Source: Verrucomicrobia bacterium SCGC AAA164-E04
GTDB lineage: Bacteria > Verrucomicrobiota > Verrucomicrobiia > Limisphaerales > AAA164-E04
Direction of reading: 5' to 3'
NCBI GenBank assembly: GCA_000383715.1
Contig: KB911839.1
Coordinates: 1-64,000, forward strand
DNA length: 64,000 nt
A program made the translations under genes and the position numbers. The notes beneath the pieces are model-generated. The model searched no databases and was not told the origin of the DNA. It saw nothing but the letters and a program-made list of their open reading frames with translations. Shown one piece after another: positions 9,453-19,145 of the stretch. Position 1 is the stretch's first letter. Every line of letters starts with the position of its first letter.

Positions 9453-9623
9453 TCATTGGGTGGATTCATTGTTTTGATGTAACCTATTTTTAATCAGTTT
9501 GTAATGATGATGCTTCAACTCGGATTTCATTCCCATAAAATACTCCTTACAACTAGAAAACATGCAAGATTTTGGTTTGGTGTAACGATAAAGTAAATAT
9601 TCTGACTCGGCTTTCAGGCTCAT
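9453..9623 (-). CDS. Possible small protein coupled to polA
   Basis: The polA stop overlaps an ATG as TAATG (9625-9621), opening 56 codons to 9453. The product is basic and His/Lys/Tyr-rich, with no recognised family, signal or membrane segment. A second start within it, ATG 9536, is preceded by AAGGAG with a 6-base spacer, an excellent ribosome binding site, and would give a 27-residue peptide. Either the coupled long form, the short form, or neither may be real. The good RBS is the main support. Confidence 0.3.
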   Translation of the reverse strand: MSLKAESEYLLYRYTKPKSCMFSSCKEYFMGMKSELKHHHYKLIKNRLHQNNESTQ

Positions 9624-12442
9624 TAATGCGCCTCTAGCCAATGTACTCCAGATCCTATCTCTACCTCAATGGGCACTTCCAAAGGCAGTGCATGAATCAT
9701 TGATTCCCGAACCAAGGGTTCGATTTCCTGTTGCTCTGATTCTTCGAGATCGAAGACCAATTCGTCGTGAACCTGAAGTACAAGCCTTGATTCAAAAGAG
9801 CGTTCTTCCATGGCACGCCAAATGGCGGACATCGCCAATTTAATCATGTCTGCTGCAGTTCCCTGGATAGGGGCATTGATCGCATTACGCTCGGCCATGC
9901 TGCGGATAGTGCCATTGGCGGATTGCACATCGGGTAAATACCTTCGTCGTCCTGTCAATGTCTCGACATATCCTTTGGACCTGGCCGATTCCAGGGTTTC
10001 TTCCATGTAATCTTTGATGCTTGGGAAACTTTCGAAATAGTGTTCAATAATTTCGGCTGCTTCCTTGCGAGGAATGCCAAGCCGCTGTGACAATCCGAAT
10101 GCCGAGATGCCATACATGACTCCGAAGTTCACTGTTTTGGCTTTGCGCCGCATTTCCTTGGTCACGTTTTCGAGGTTTACTTTATATACATGTGCGGCCG
10201 TAGCCGCATGAATATCGCCACCAGTTTCAAAAGCAGACTGCATGGCAGGGTCACCACTCATCGAGGCCATGATGCGAAGCTCGATCTGAGAATAGTCGGC
10301 AGAAAGTAAGCAAAATCCGTCCCTCCTTGGCACAAAGGCTCTGCGGATTTCTTGTCCCAATTCACGACGGATGGGAATGTTCTGCAGATTTGGATTCTGC
10401 GAATTCAGTCGGCCAGTTGCTGTTGCTGTCTGATGAAATGTGGTGTGAATGCGGTCTGTTTCTTTAAAGATGCTTTGAGGTAGTGCCTCCGCGTAGGTAC
10501 TCCGCAATTTGGTGACTGCTCGGAATTCCAGAATTTTTCGAACGATCTCATGTTCCGCCGACAAGGTTTGGAGAACATTTTCATTGGTGGCATATTGACC
10601 CGTCTTCGTTTTCTTGGGTTTTTCTACCAGTTTGAGTTTTTCAAACAGCACCTCGCCCAGTTGTTTGGGAGAAGCGATGTTAAATTCAGAGTCGGCGATA
10701 CCATGGATTTCCTTTTCAAGTTCGGTTTTTATCTCCAGTAACTGCGCAGAAAATTTGACCATGGAATCAGTATCCAGTCGGATACCTTCGTATTCCATGG
10801 ATACCAGAACCGGAAGCAAAGGCATTTCAATGTCGTAAAACACTCTGCTCAAGTTCAGTAAATCAATCTTAGGGTGAAGGTTTTCGAACAATTGCCAGGT
10901 AACGTCCGCATCTTCTGCCGCATATTCTGCCAATGCAGCAAGAGGAACATCTTTCATGGAGTGTTGATCTTTACCTTTGGGGCCAATCAATGATTCGATG
11001 GAAACGGGTGTATATCCGAGCAAGGCCTCTGCCACAACATCCATGCCATGTTTTTGGCCGGGTTTGACGAGACTATGCAAAATCATTGTATCAATGAACG
11101 GTCCACTGACGGTATAGCCATTCCAGGCGAGAACGCTCAGGTCGTATTTCAGATTGTGTCCGACTTTTTTGATATTTGGATTTGTGAGAATGGCTGATAA
11201 TTTATCCCTCACCACCGAATCGGGCAGGCATCCCTTACCGTTTACAGGCAGATAACAGGCGGTCCCTGCTTCCCAGCAGAAGGAGAACCCAATCAATTCC
11301 ACTGTTTTGGGGTCCAGCCCTGTTGTTTCAGTATCCAAACAAAAGCAATCTTGCTGTTTTAATTTTTGAATCAAATTATCCAAATCAGGTTCTGTTTGAA
11401 TGCAGGTGTATTCGTGCTGGACGTCTGAGATTGTTTTAAAATGGGTATCTGCTGATGAAACTTCATTTGCTTCCTCGGGTGATGCCTGATTGCCTGAAAA
11501 ATCCAGTTCCACCTGATCCTGTTGCTTTTTCGGGTTTTTTTCGGGTTTGAATCCGTGTCCGGTTTTGAAGGATGGTCCGAAGAGGCGTTTTCCTAAGGTG
11601 TTAAATTCCCACTCGAGAATGAGCGGCTTTAAAAGATCTTGGCTGGGCTCGGTCAGGATCATGGATGTCTCATCAAAATCCAATGGAACATTGAGATCAA
11701 TGGTGGCCAGCTTTTTGCTCAGCAGTGCCTTATCTTTGTTGGCGATTAATTTTTCCCCAAGCTTACCTTTGATTGAACCTGCGTTTTCAAGGAGAGATTC
11801 AATGGACTGATATTCATGGATGAGTTTGATAGCCGTTTTTTCTCCTACACCCGGAACGCCCGGAATGTTATCGGATGCATCTCCCCAAAGTCCAAGAATG
11901 TCGATGACTTGATTTGGATGTCTTATTTGCCAGCGTTTACATGTTTCATCCATGCCTTCAATCTCGGGGGCTCCACCTTTTCGCCCCGGTTTGAAGAGGA
12001 AGGTCTGGGGGGTAACGAGTTGTGAGAAATCCTTGTCTGGTGTGACCATATAGGTGGTGAAACCCTTCGTTTCCGCCACACGTGCCAAGGTTCCAATGAT
12101 GTCATCTGCCTCAAAGCCATCCATGCTTATCAATGGTATATCCATGGCTTTGCAAAGTCGGTGGATTTCAGGTATGGCCAGGGCGAGTTCCTCTGGCATG
12201 GCTTCTCGCTGTGCCTTGTAGGCGGGAAATATTTTGTGTCTTTCGGTGGGGGCCGATGTATCAAGGGCTACAGCAAGATGTGTTGGCTTGCGATTCTCCT
12301 TGAGATCGAGCAACACATTCAAAAACCCGTAAACCGCCGAAGTGTTTACCCCTTTAGAGCTTCGGATCGGATTGGAAATAAAAGCGAAATGTGCTCGATA
12401 CAGCAGCGCCATTCCATCCAATAGAAATAATGTCTTACCCAT
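9623..12442 (-). CDS. polA: DNA polymerase I
   Basis: This full-length 939-residue replication and repair polymerase starts MGKTLFLLDGMALLYRAHFA, the usual 5' flap-exonuclease start. The 5' nuclease domain spans about 1-300, with DGFEADDIIGTLAR and GVPGVGEKTA. The 3'-5' proofreading domain is intact: LDTETTGLDP near residue 365, NLKYDLSVLAW, and YAAEDADVT. The polymerase domain shows motif A DYSQIELRIMA (near 716), the O-helix RRKAKTVNFGVMYG and motif C VHDELVF (near 888). It is about the same length as the E. coli enzyme. It is convergent with purL, and its stop overlaps a possible small ORF start. Confidence 0.97.
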   Translation of the reverse strand: MGKTLFLLDGMALLYRAHFAFISNPIRSSKGVNTSAVYGFLNVLLDLKENRKPTHLAVALDTSAPTERHKIFPAYKAQREAMPEELALAIPEIHRLCKAMDIPLISMDGFEADDIIGTLARVAETKGFTTYMVTPDKDFSQLVTPQTFLFKPGRKGGAPEIEGMDETCKRWQIRHPNQVIDILGLWGDASDNIPGVPGVGEKTAIKLIHEYQSIESLLENAGSIKGKLGEKLIANKDKALLSKKLATIDLNVPLDFDETSMILTEPSQDLLKPLILEWEFNTLGKRLFGPSFKTGHGFKPEKNPKKQQDQVELDFSGNQASPEEANEVSSADTHFKTISDVQHEYTCIQTEPDLDNLIQKLKQQDCFCLDTETTGLDPKTVELIGFSFCWEAGTACYLPVNGKGCLPDSVVRDKLSAILTNPNIKKVGHNLKYDLSVLAWNGYTVSGPFIDTMILHSLVKPGQKHGMDVVAEALLGYTPVSIESLIGPKGKDQHSMKDVPLAALAEYAAEDADVTWQLFENLHPKIDLLNLSRVFYDIEMPLLPVLVSMEYEGIRLDTDSMVKFSAQLLEIKTELEKEIHGIADSEFNIASPKQLGEVLFEKLKLVEKPKKTKTGQYATNENVLQTLSAEHEIVRKILEFRAVTKLRSTYAEALPQSIFKETDRIHTTFHQTATATGRLNSQNPNLQNIPIRRELGQEIRRAFVPRRDGFCLLSADYSQIELRIMASMSGDPAMQSAFETGGDIHAATAAHVYKVNLENVTKEMRRKAKTVNFGVMYGISAFGLSQRLGIPRKEAAEIIEHYFESFPSIKDYMEETLESARSKGYVETLTGRRRYLPDVQSANGTIRSMAERNAINAPIQGTAADMIKLAMSAIWRAMEERSFESRLVLQVHDELVFDLEESEQQEIEPLVRESMIHALPLEVPIEVEIGSGVHWLEAH

Positions 12443-12881
12443 GTCGGTGGTTGTAACTCTTCTGGATAATGATTCAAAGGAATTAACGGTTCTGGTTTTC
12501 TGGGAGGTGGCTTTCCTGCAAATGGTAAACGTGTGTATCTTGATTTATTTCGAGGATCATGCGCCATGAAAATGATCAAACGCATGGGAAAGATGTCCAC
12601 GTCCCTGGGCAAATCCTCCGGTTCCTTGCATGCACTCAGATCCTCAATTCCCTGATCTCGAATTCGGTGAATCACATCGAATCAAGGGTTGGGTTTGGTT
12701 TTATGAGGGTGAGGATGGAGGTGCAGAGTTGAAGCGTTTACCCAGAACTCACTCCTTACCAATGCCCGGAGAGGTGTTACCTTAGGGGAGAAACGGCGTC
12801 AAAGCTCCGGCGTACTGACGGGTTAGATGCCGCTCATCAGCACTTGTCATTGGAATGATTTTGTGTACGATTGTTTCATCC
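12443..12881. other. Gap between polA and DUF1549 gene
   Basis: This gap lies between divergent genes and should hold both promoters. On the minus strand a frame from GTG 12675 gives some 80 residues of natural-looking sequence (for example KPPPRKPEPLIPLNHYPEEL) before running out of frame into polA and ending at 12346. It has no recognised family and would overlap polA by 97 bases, so I do not call it. No tRNA, terminator or clear promoter was identified. Confidence 0.4.
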
Positions 12882-14771
12882 ATGGAACCATTGTTGAGAT
12901 ACATCTTCAGACATGAGGATTCCACATTCGAGTGTGGTCTGTTACGTGGTCGGTTTTTTCTGATCCTAGGCCTTTTTTGTTTCTTCCTGCTGGGGGCTGT
13001 ATCAAATCTTGCCGATTCGAATGGAGACGGGATTGATTGGGATGAGGCTGCCTCCTTCTGGGCTGTTCAAACTCCTGTATCAGGACAAAGGCCCTCAGTG
13101 AAATCCAATGACTGGCCGCGGCAACGCCTCGATTTTTTTATTTTATCATTGCTTGAAAATAAAGGCCTTGAGCCTGCTCAAGAGGCTTCAAGATCGATGA
13201 TCCTCAGACGACTTTATTTTGACCTGACTGGATTGCCTCCAAGTTACGAAGATATCTTGGATTTTGTTCAGGATTCATCTCCAGATGCCTATCAGCAGAG
13301 GGTCGATCGATTGTTGGAATCACCTCGCTTTGGGGAGCGAATGGCAAGCATGTGGCTGAATCTGGCTCGCTATGCTGAAGATCAGGCTCATCAGGTAGGC
13401 AACGACACGAAAGATTTCTATCCCAACGCATATCGTTATCGGCAATGGGTGATCGATGCCTTCAACCGCGATCTGAGATATACTGATTTCATCAAACTGC
13501 AATTGGCGGGAGATCTCTACGAAGACACTTCGCACGAAGATTTGGTTGCTACCGGATTTATTGGTCTGGGTCCCAAATATTACAACCGAGGCCGGTTGGA
13601 GGTGAAGGCCGAAGAATGGGCTGATCAAGTGGACACCGTGATGCGAACTTTTCAAGGCCTGACAGTCAGTTGTGCCCGTTGTCATGATCACAAATTCGAT
13701 CCAATCACCATGAGAGACTATTACGGGCTGGCTGGGGTATTCTCCAGCACCGAACTGGTGAATGTGGCCTACGACAAACCCAGTGATCAGGTCAGCAAAG
13801 AAGATCTCAAGGCGCATCGATTCACCGCACACCTGGTCAAAGACAGGAAAGGTGAAGATCTTGCAATCTTCCAGCGTGGTAATGTGGATCAGCCAGGCGA
13901 TAAAGCGCCAAGAGGATTTCCTCGGTGGCTGAGCAGCGACCAGTCGGTCAGTTTCAAGACTGAAGAGAGTGGACGGCGCGAATTGGCTGATCGCATTGCT
14001 GCAAAAGAAAATCCATTGACGGCCCGTATATACGCCAATCGGTTGTGGTCGTTATTTTTCGGGCGTGGTCTCGTGGGTAGTCTCAGTAATTTCGGTGCAT
14101 TGGGGGATGAGCCTACGCATCCTAAACTTCTGGATGATCTTGCAGTGCGATTCATCAAGAACAGTGCCTCAACCAAATACCTCGTCAGGGAAATGGTAAT
14201 GTCATCCACCTACCGGCAATCTTCACTTGGGGGCTCTGATTCCTTACAGAAAGATCCGGACAATCAATGGCTCTCACGCATGCCCCGACGACGTTTGAGT
14301 GTCGAAATGTGGAGAGATTCACTGCTGGCTGTTTCTGGTAATCTGCATTTAAAAGGTGGTCCATCTCTGGAATTGAATGACCCAGAAAATGTTCGTCGAA
14401 CCGTTTTCGCTCGAGTCAGTCGCCTCAAGTTGAACGATCTGTTGATTCAAATGGATTACCCCGATGCGAATGTTCACGCCGACAAACGCAGTGTGACGAC
14501 AACGCCTCTTCAAAAACTTTTTGCCATGAATAGTCCTTTCATGCTTCGGCAGGCAGATAAACTGGTCAAGAAATTAGTAGATCAAACGGGTATTAAAGAA
14601 GGCGTCCAAAAGGTCTATCAACGCATACTTGCAAGAGCTCCGGACGAAACCGAACACACTCTTGCAAAAGCATTTCTCATGAAGCCTGGAAAGGAATCCC
14701 CAACAAAGGAGCGTTGGGGTTTACTGGCGCAAGCACTGATGATTTCCAATGAAATGCTTTACCTCGATTAA
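12882..14771 (+). CDS. DUF1549/DUF1553 planctomycete-type protein
   Basis: I place the start at ATG 12882 (629 residues); a longer frame begins at 12855. An N-terminal hydrophobic segment (about residues 24-43) acts as a signal or anchor. It is followed by an EF-hand-like DSNGDGIDWDEA. The DUF1549 (PSCyt2) domain follows with LRRLYFDLTGLPP and SCARCHDHKFDPI, then DUF1553 (PSD1) with ANRLWSLFFGRGLVGS, MPRRRLSVEMWRDSLL and TTPLQKLFAMNSPF. Many relatives carry an extra N-terminal cytochrome c-like domain, which is absent here. The pair DUF1549/1553 plus DUF1501 is widespread in Planctomycetota and Verrucomicrobiota, often beside sulfatases, with no established enzymatic function. The DUF1501 gene follows 3 bases later. 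Confidence 0.88.
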   Translation: MEPLLRYIFRHEDSTFECGLLRGRFFLILGLFCFFLLGAVSNLADSNGDGIDWDEAASFWAVQTPVSGQRPSVKSNDWPRQRLDFFILSLLENKGLEPAQEASRSMILRRLYFDLTGLPPSYEDILDFVQDSSPDAYQQRVDRLLESPRFGERMASMWLNLARYAEDQAHQVGNDTKDFYPNAYRYRQWVIDAFNRDLRYTDFIKLQLAGDLYEDTSHEDLVATGFIGLGPKYYNRGRLEVKAEEWADQVDTVMRTFQGLTVSCARCHDHKFDPITMRDYYGLAGVFSSTELVNVAYDKPSDQVSKEDLKAHRFTAHLVKDRKGEDLAIFQRGNVDQPGDKAPRGFPRWLSSDQSVSFKTEESGRRELADRIAAKENPLTARIYANRLWSLFFGRGLVGSLSNFGALGDEPTHPKLLDDLAVRFIKNSASTKYLVREMVMSSTYRQSSLGGSDSLQKDPDNQWLSRMPRRRLSVEMWRDSLLAVSGNLHLKGGPSLELNDPENVRRTVFARVSRLKLNDLLIQMDYPDANVHADKRSVTTTPLQKLFAMNSPFMLRQADKLVKKLVDQTGIKEGVQKVYQRILARAPDETEHTLAKAFLMKPGKESPTKERWGLLAQALMISNEMLYLD

Positions 14772-14774
14772 CTC

Positions 14775-16211
14775 ATGAATATTTCCATGCGACCCAATCT
14801 GGAAACGATCGCGGCAAATATGTCTCGTCGCACCATGCTTGAAAAAACCGCGGTAGGCTCTGGAATGCTTGGCCTTGCCGGCTTGATCAGTGCGCAACAG
14901 GCTTCCTCGGGTAAGCTCGGAACACCCCATCAAGAGCTACACGTAAAGCCAAGAGCAAAGCGTGTCATCTTTCTTTTCATGAATGGTGGCCCTTCCCACG
15001 TGGATACATTTGATCCCAAACCTGCATTGGCACGTTATGAAGGAAGCCAACCCACCGGAGATCTTTACAAGAAGCCCAAATCATCCGGTTTCATGCCTTC
15101 CCCCTTCAGTTTCAGTAATCATGGTCAGAGCGGTATTCCGGTCAGTGAATCCTTGCCTCACCTATCCAAGGTCATTGATGATTGTTGCATCATCCGTTCA
15201 ATGCATACGGATGTTCCCAACCATGAGCCGGCATTGTTGCAGATGCATACAGGAAATATTCAGCCAATACGACCTGCGTTTGGATCCTGGTTGTTATACG
15301 GGCTGGGAACAGAAAATCAAAATTTACCGGGTTATGTCGTGCTTCGCCCAAGCTCCAATATCGTGGTGGGGCCTGCCTTGTGGTCCAATAGTTTTCTGCC
15401 CGCGAAATATCAGGCAACAAGCATTCTTACGTCTGATCTCAAGGTGGATAAGTTAATCCGTCACATTCGAAATCCACGGTATTCATTGCAGGAGCAGAGA
15501 GAACAACTCGATTTGGTAGAAGCCCTGAATCAAAAGCACATGGAGGCAAGGGCAGGGGACAGCGAGCTGGAAGCGCAAATTCGCTCCATGGAAACCGCTT
15601 ACCGCATGCAAATGCAGGCATTTGACACTCTGGATCTCGAAAAAGAGTCAGAAAGCACGAGGGAAATGTATGGGAAATCGACATTTGCCCAATCGTGCCT
15701 CATGGCACGTCGTTTAGTGGAATCTGGTGTGAGGTGTGTCACTGTTTACTACACCAACAAGGGGAATCAACCGTGGGATACACATTCTAATCACAACGCT
15801 TCTCATACCAAATTATGCGCTGATAGTGACCAGGCAAGCGCGGCTTTGATCACGGACCTCAAGCGTCGCGGATTACTGGAAGATACATTGGTGGTCTGGG
15901 GCGGGGAATTTGGACGTACTCCTTATTCGGAGATCCGGAATGGTGATGACAAGCCGGCTGGCCGAGATCATCATCACACGGCGTTTTCGATGTTACTGGC
16001 AGGAGGGGGCGTGAAGGGTGGTTTGGTGTATGGTGGTTCAGATGAGCTGGGAATGATTGCTACCGAAAATCCAATGCACGTGCACGATTTTCATGCGACT
16101 TTATTGCACTTGATGGGCCTGGATCATGAAAAGTTAACCTATCGATATTCTGGTCGAGATTTTCGACTCACTGATGTGCACGGCTCTGTGTGTCATGAGA
16201 TCATGGTTTGA
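14775..16211 (+). CDS. DUF1501 sulfatase-like protein, Tat-exported
   Basis: This 478-residue protein of the DUF1501 family has an alkaline phosphatase/sulfatase-like fold. It begins with a Tat-like MSRRTMLEKTAVGSG followed by a hydrophobic stretch, so it is predicted to be exported. Family landmarks are FLFMNGGPSHVDTFDPKP near residue 65, SMHTDVPNHEP, the long central region, WDTHSNHNASH, VVWGGEFGRTPYSE and GRDHHHTAFSMLLAGGG. The His/Asp clusters are consistent with a metal site, but activity has not been established for the family, and the classical CxPxR sulfatase motif is absent. It is separated by 3 bases from the DUF1549/1553 gene, which is its usual partner, and 32 bases precede the true sulfatase. 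Confidence 0.9.
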   Translation: MNISMRPNLETIAANMSRRTMLEKTAVGSGMLGLAGLISAQQASSGKLGTPHQELHVKPRAKRVIFLFMNGGPSHVDTFDPKPALARYEGSQPTGDLYKKPKSSGFMPSPFSFSNHGQSGIPVSESLPHLSKVIDDCCIIRSMHTDVPNHEPALLQMHTGNIQPIRPAFGSWLLYGLGTENQNLPGYVVLRPSSNIVVGPALWSNSFLPAKYQATSILTSDLKVDKLIRHIRNPRYSLQEQREQLDLVEALNQKHMEARAGDSELEAQIRSMETAYRMQMQAFDTLDLEKESESTREMYGKSTFAQSCLMARRLVESGVRCVTVYYTNKGNQPWDTHSNHNASHTKLCADSDQASAALITDLKRRGLLEDTLVVWGGEFGRTPYSEIRNGDDKPAGRDHHHTAFSMLLAGGGVKGGLVYGGSDELGMIATENPMHVHDFHATLLHLMGLDHEKLTYRYSGRDFRLTDVHGSVCHEIMV

Positions 16212-16243
16212 TCGTGAAGCTCAAACCTTAAGGAAAGGATACT

Positions 16244-17743
16244 ATGATCAACACAGCCTTGTTCAGGCGTTTTACAATAAACGGATATCTGGTTTTTCTT
16301 TTTGCCAGTTTGCTTCAAGCGCCGGTCGATGCTGGTGATGCACCTAATTTGGTGTTTATTTTGGCAGATGACATGGGATATGGGGATATTCAGGCCTATC
16401 ATCCAAAGTCCAAAATCCCCACACCAAATCTGAATCGACTAGCGCATGAGGGGATGCGATTTACGGATGCTCATACACCTTCTGCTGTATGCACGCCGAC
16501 CCGATATGGATTGCTCACAGGTCGCTATTGCTGGAGATCCAGATTGAAGCGGGGTGTGTTGAACGGTTACAGCGATCATCTCATACAAGAGGATCGTTTG
16601 ACCTTACCTCGCTTTTTAAAAGGACACGGGTATCACACGGGTGTGGTTGGAAAATGGCATCTCGGGTTGGATTTTCATCGATTGTCCAACCATGAGGATA
16701 TTGATTACACTCAAGCTGTGCGATGGGGGCCCAACGACTTTGGTTTTGAATACAGCTATATCATTCCCGCTTCGCTGGATTTTCCACCGTATGTGTATCT
16801 TGAGAATCAACAGGTAACAGCATTGCCTGATAAACGGCAAGCAAAGCAACCCTTTCCTGCCTACCTTCGCGAGGGCCCCATTGGATCCGATTTTGTCATG
16901 GAGGATTGTCTGGATCAATTGACGGACAAGGCGGTGGGTTTTCTGGAACAAAAAAGCCAGTCGGAAAACCCTTTCTTTTTATACATGCCATTGACAGCTC
17001 CTCACAAACCAGTGCTTCCACATGCCCGCTTCAAAGGTCATACCAAGCTCGGACCCTATGGAGATTTTATCGTCCAGTGTGATGCCATCGTTGGCCGTGT
17101 CCTTGAATCGCTGGATGCATTCAATTTGAAGGGCAACACGATGGTCGTCTTCTCGAGCGACAATGGGTCGTTCATGCGACGACTCAACGATTTCAGTGTC
17201 GAGGATCATGTCGATGATGAGAGTGCACAGGCCTATCGGGCCGATCGTCACACCTCAAACGGTCCATTGCGCGGCACCAAAGGTGATGTATGGGAAGCAG
17301 GGCATCGCGTGCCCTTTCTGGTGCGGTTTCCCGGCAGGATCAAAGCTGGCTCTGCGTGCCAACAAACCATTTGTCTGACGGATTATTATGCCACGGTTGC
17401 ACAGCTCATAGATCGTGACATCCCTCCAGCTTCGGGCGAGGACAGCGTTAGTTTTTTGTCACTGCTGCACGCGCCCGAAGCAGATCATCATCGCCCGCCC
17501 GTGATACATCACTCCGGTGCAGGCATGTTTGCGATTCGTGATGGGAAATGGAAGTTGGTGCTTGGAAGTGGGTCAGGTGGGAGGGAACAACCCAGAGGAA
17601 AGGCGTTTGAGAAACCTTTTGCCTTGTTCGATCTCAAAGCTGATTTATCGGAAAAAGTGAATTTGATCGAATCGCATTCTGAGTTGGCCGAATTGTTGGA
17701 GGGGCAATTCTGGAGGATTCATGAAAGAGGGCATAGCCGTTGA
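16244..17743 (+). CDS. Formylglycine-dependent arylsulfatase
   Basis: This 499-residue type I sulfatase has a signal peptide (residues 1-30) placing it in the periplasm or outside. The activation motif CxPxR is Cys83-Thr-Pro-Thr-Arg87 in SAVCTPTRYGLLTGRY; the Cys would be converted to formylglycine by a separate enzyme not found in this window. Metal ligands Asp42-Asp43 (ILADDMGYGD), the Lys137/His139 pair (GKWHLG) and SSDNGS further down are present. An AAGGA-type RBS precedes the ATG. It ends the operon with DUF1549/1553 and DUF1501, which suggests use of sulfated polysaccharides. The exact substrate cannot be read from the sequence. Confidence 0.93.
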   Translation: MINTALFRRFTINGYLVFLFASLLQAPVDAGDAPNLVFILADDMGYGDIQAYHPKSKIPTPNLNRLAHEGMRFTDAHTPSAVCTPTRYGLLTGRYCWRSRLKRGVLNGYSDHLIQEDRLTLPRFLKGHGYHTGVVGKWHLGLDFHRLSNHEDIDYTQAVRWGPNDFGFEYSYIIPASLDFPPYVYLENQQVTALPDKRQAKQPFPAYLREGPIGSDFVMEDCLDQLTDKAVGFLEQKSQSENPFFLYMPLTAPHKPVLPHARFKGHTKLGPYGDFIVQCDAIVGRVLESLDAFNLKGNTMVVFSSDNGSFMRRLNDFSVEDHVDDESAQAYRADRHTSNGPLRGTKGDVWEAGHRVPFLVRFPGRIKAGSACQQTICLTDYYATVAQLIDRDIPPASGEDSVSFLSLLHAPEADHHRPPVIHHSGAGMFAIRDGKWKLVLGSGSGGREQPRGKAFEKPFALFDLKADLSEKVNLIESHSELAELLEGQFWRIHERGHSR

Positions 17744-17790
17744 TTCATCACAAGCCGAAAGCTCGGTATTAAATAATCGCTGGATGTGTT

Positions 17791-18354
17791 TTATTGGGCG
17801 GCCGTGATTACCTGATTGTTGTCGCGTCGTTTGATTGCTGTTAGTGGCATGCCGCCATAAATGGTCCATGGTTTCAGGTCGTGATGCACGATGGACCCAG
17901 CAGAAACGACGGCTCCTTCTCCGATTTTTACACCAGGGAAGATGATGCTGTTGGTGAAAATGACGGCATGATCTCCGACTTCAATCGTGGATCGGTGTGT
18001 CTTGCGGCAGTTTTTTGAGACCGTAGGGTTGGTCAATCCTTCAGTGATATTTTCTGTACCCGTAATCAATCTGACTCCTGCACCAATACTGGCATAATCA
18101 CCGATAATGCAATGGCCTCCTCCAGAAATAGATGAGGTGAATGCAAGATGGACATGGCATCCGATAGCAATACCTTTACCCGCAAAAAGGAACACCCCTT
18201 CATCGATCTGAGTATGATCACCGACAGAGACCGCCTCAGGGTTATCGATTCGGGCACCAGTAAAAATTTTCACGTTCTTGCCAAGTTGTTTAAACTGGCT
18301 TCGAATGAAGTCTTCATCAAGGAGGGATCCTGGTCCCAAAGTAGCTTGGCTCAT
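17791..18354 (-). CDS. Hexapeptide-repeat O-acetyltransferase
   Basis: The 187-residue left-handed beta-helix protein has repeated [LIV]-G-x(4) units such as VSVGDHTQIDEG, IIGDYASIGAG and VKIGEGAVVSAGS, and the closing WTIYGGMPLTAIKRR typical of sugar O-acetyltransferases. It likely transfers acetyl from acetyl-CoA to a sugar or nucleotide-sugar in the cytoplasm, acting as a trimer. It is the last gene of a leftward run after an AMP-ligase and an SDR reductase; sets of this kind are seen in loci that build acylated or modified surface sugars. The acceptor is unknown. The gap to the upstream SDR gene is 50 bases. Confidence 0.85.
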   Translation of the reverse strand: MSQATLGPGSLLDEDFIRSQFKQLGKNVKIFTGARIDNPEAVSVGDHTQIDEGVFLFAGKGIAIGCHVHLAFTSSISGGGHCIIGDYASIGAGVRLITGTENITEGLTNPTVSKNCRKTHRSTIEVGDHAVIFTNSIIFPGVKIGEGAVVSAGSIVHHDLKPWTIYGGMPLTAIKRRDNNQVITAAQ

Positions 18355-18404
18355 AGGGGCGTTTTGTTGAATGAAGTTGCTTTGAATCAGTGGTGAGTCC
18401 GGAA

Positions 18405-19145
18405 TTAACTCGTCAGTCCTCCATCAATGACGCACTCTGATCCCGTAGTGAAATTGGAGGCTTCGGATAAGAGATGCAGCACTGTATGAACGATTTCAGA
18501 TGGCATGCCCAGACGATTCAACGGCGTCCTTCTGCGAACCGCTTCGGTTTGATTTGAATGGAGAGATGCGGTCATTTCAGTTTTCAGAAAACCCGGTAAA
18601 ACCACATTGCTCCGAATGCCTCTTTGTCCATATTCTCGCGCAACACTTTTCGAAAACCCACAAAGGCCTGCTTTTGTTGCAGCGTAAACGCTCAGCCCTT
18701 TGAATCCACGTTTTGCGCAGGTGGAAGAAATAAATACCAAGCTACCCTTGGTCTCAGAGGCAAGGAACCCTTTCAATATGGCCTGTGTCATCAGAATGAC
18801 GGAATAGAGATTGATATCCAGGGCTTGTCGAATCCTGGGTTTCGGCATCATGGTCAGGAGTCCGTTTGCTCCAAGTGCAGCATTGGCAACAAAACCATCA
18901 AAGGTTGTTGTAACCAGACCAGCTTGATCAATGAGTGAGAGCACACTCGCCTCGTTGGAAAGATCTGCCTTGATAAAGGAAAGACTATTGTCGAATTCAG
19001 ATTCCAACGCTTCGAGTTCGGGAGTTTGGGAGCGGGCACAGGTCACTACTCTTGCATTAGATTTCAATAGTGCGCGACATAACTCGAGACCAAGACCCTT
19101 GCTGCCTCCTGTCACAAAAAAGCGCTTATTACTCAAGTCATTCAT
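18405..19145 (-). CDS. Short-chain dehydrogenase, 3-oxoacyl reductase-like
   Basis: I chose ATG 19145, which gives 246 residues, the usual length for classical SDRs, and overlaps the upstream ligase stop as ATGA. NAD(P) binding TGGSKGLG is at 12-19, NAA at 88-90, and the catalytic Ser140 and YAATK (Tyr154, Lys158) are intact. The C-terminus GSECVIDGGLTS is FabG-like. It probably reduces a 3-oxoacyl or other ketone group. Translational coupling with the AMP-ligase, and the acetyltransferase next, suggest a shared small pathway, with an activated acid reduced by this enzyme. FabG of general fatty acid synthesis is an alternative but less likely in this setting. Confidence 0.85.
   Translation of the reverse strand: MNDLSNKRFFVTGGSKGLGLELCRALLKSNARVVTCARSQTPELEALESEFDNSLSFIKADLSNEASVLSLIDQAGLVTTTFDGFVANAALGANGLLTMMPKPRIRQALDINLYSVILMTQAILKGFLASETKGSLVFISSTCAKRGFKGLSVYAATKAGLCGFSKSVAREYGQRGIRSNVVLPGFLKTEMTASLHSNQTEAVRRRTPLNRLGMPSEIVHTVLHLLSEASNFTTGSECVIDGGLTS

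Noticed and set aside
12346-12675. Minus-strand frame of 109 codons upstream of and into polA
   Set aside because: The first 80 residues look natural but match no family I know, start with GTG right after a stop, and the end is an out-of-frame reading of polA with a 97-base overlap.
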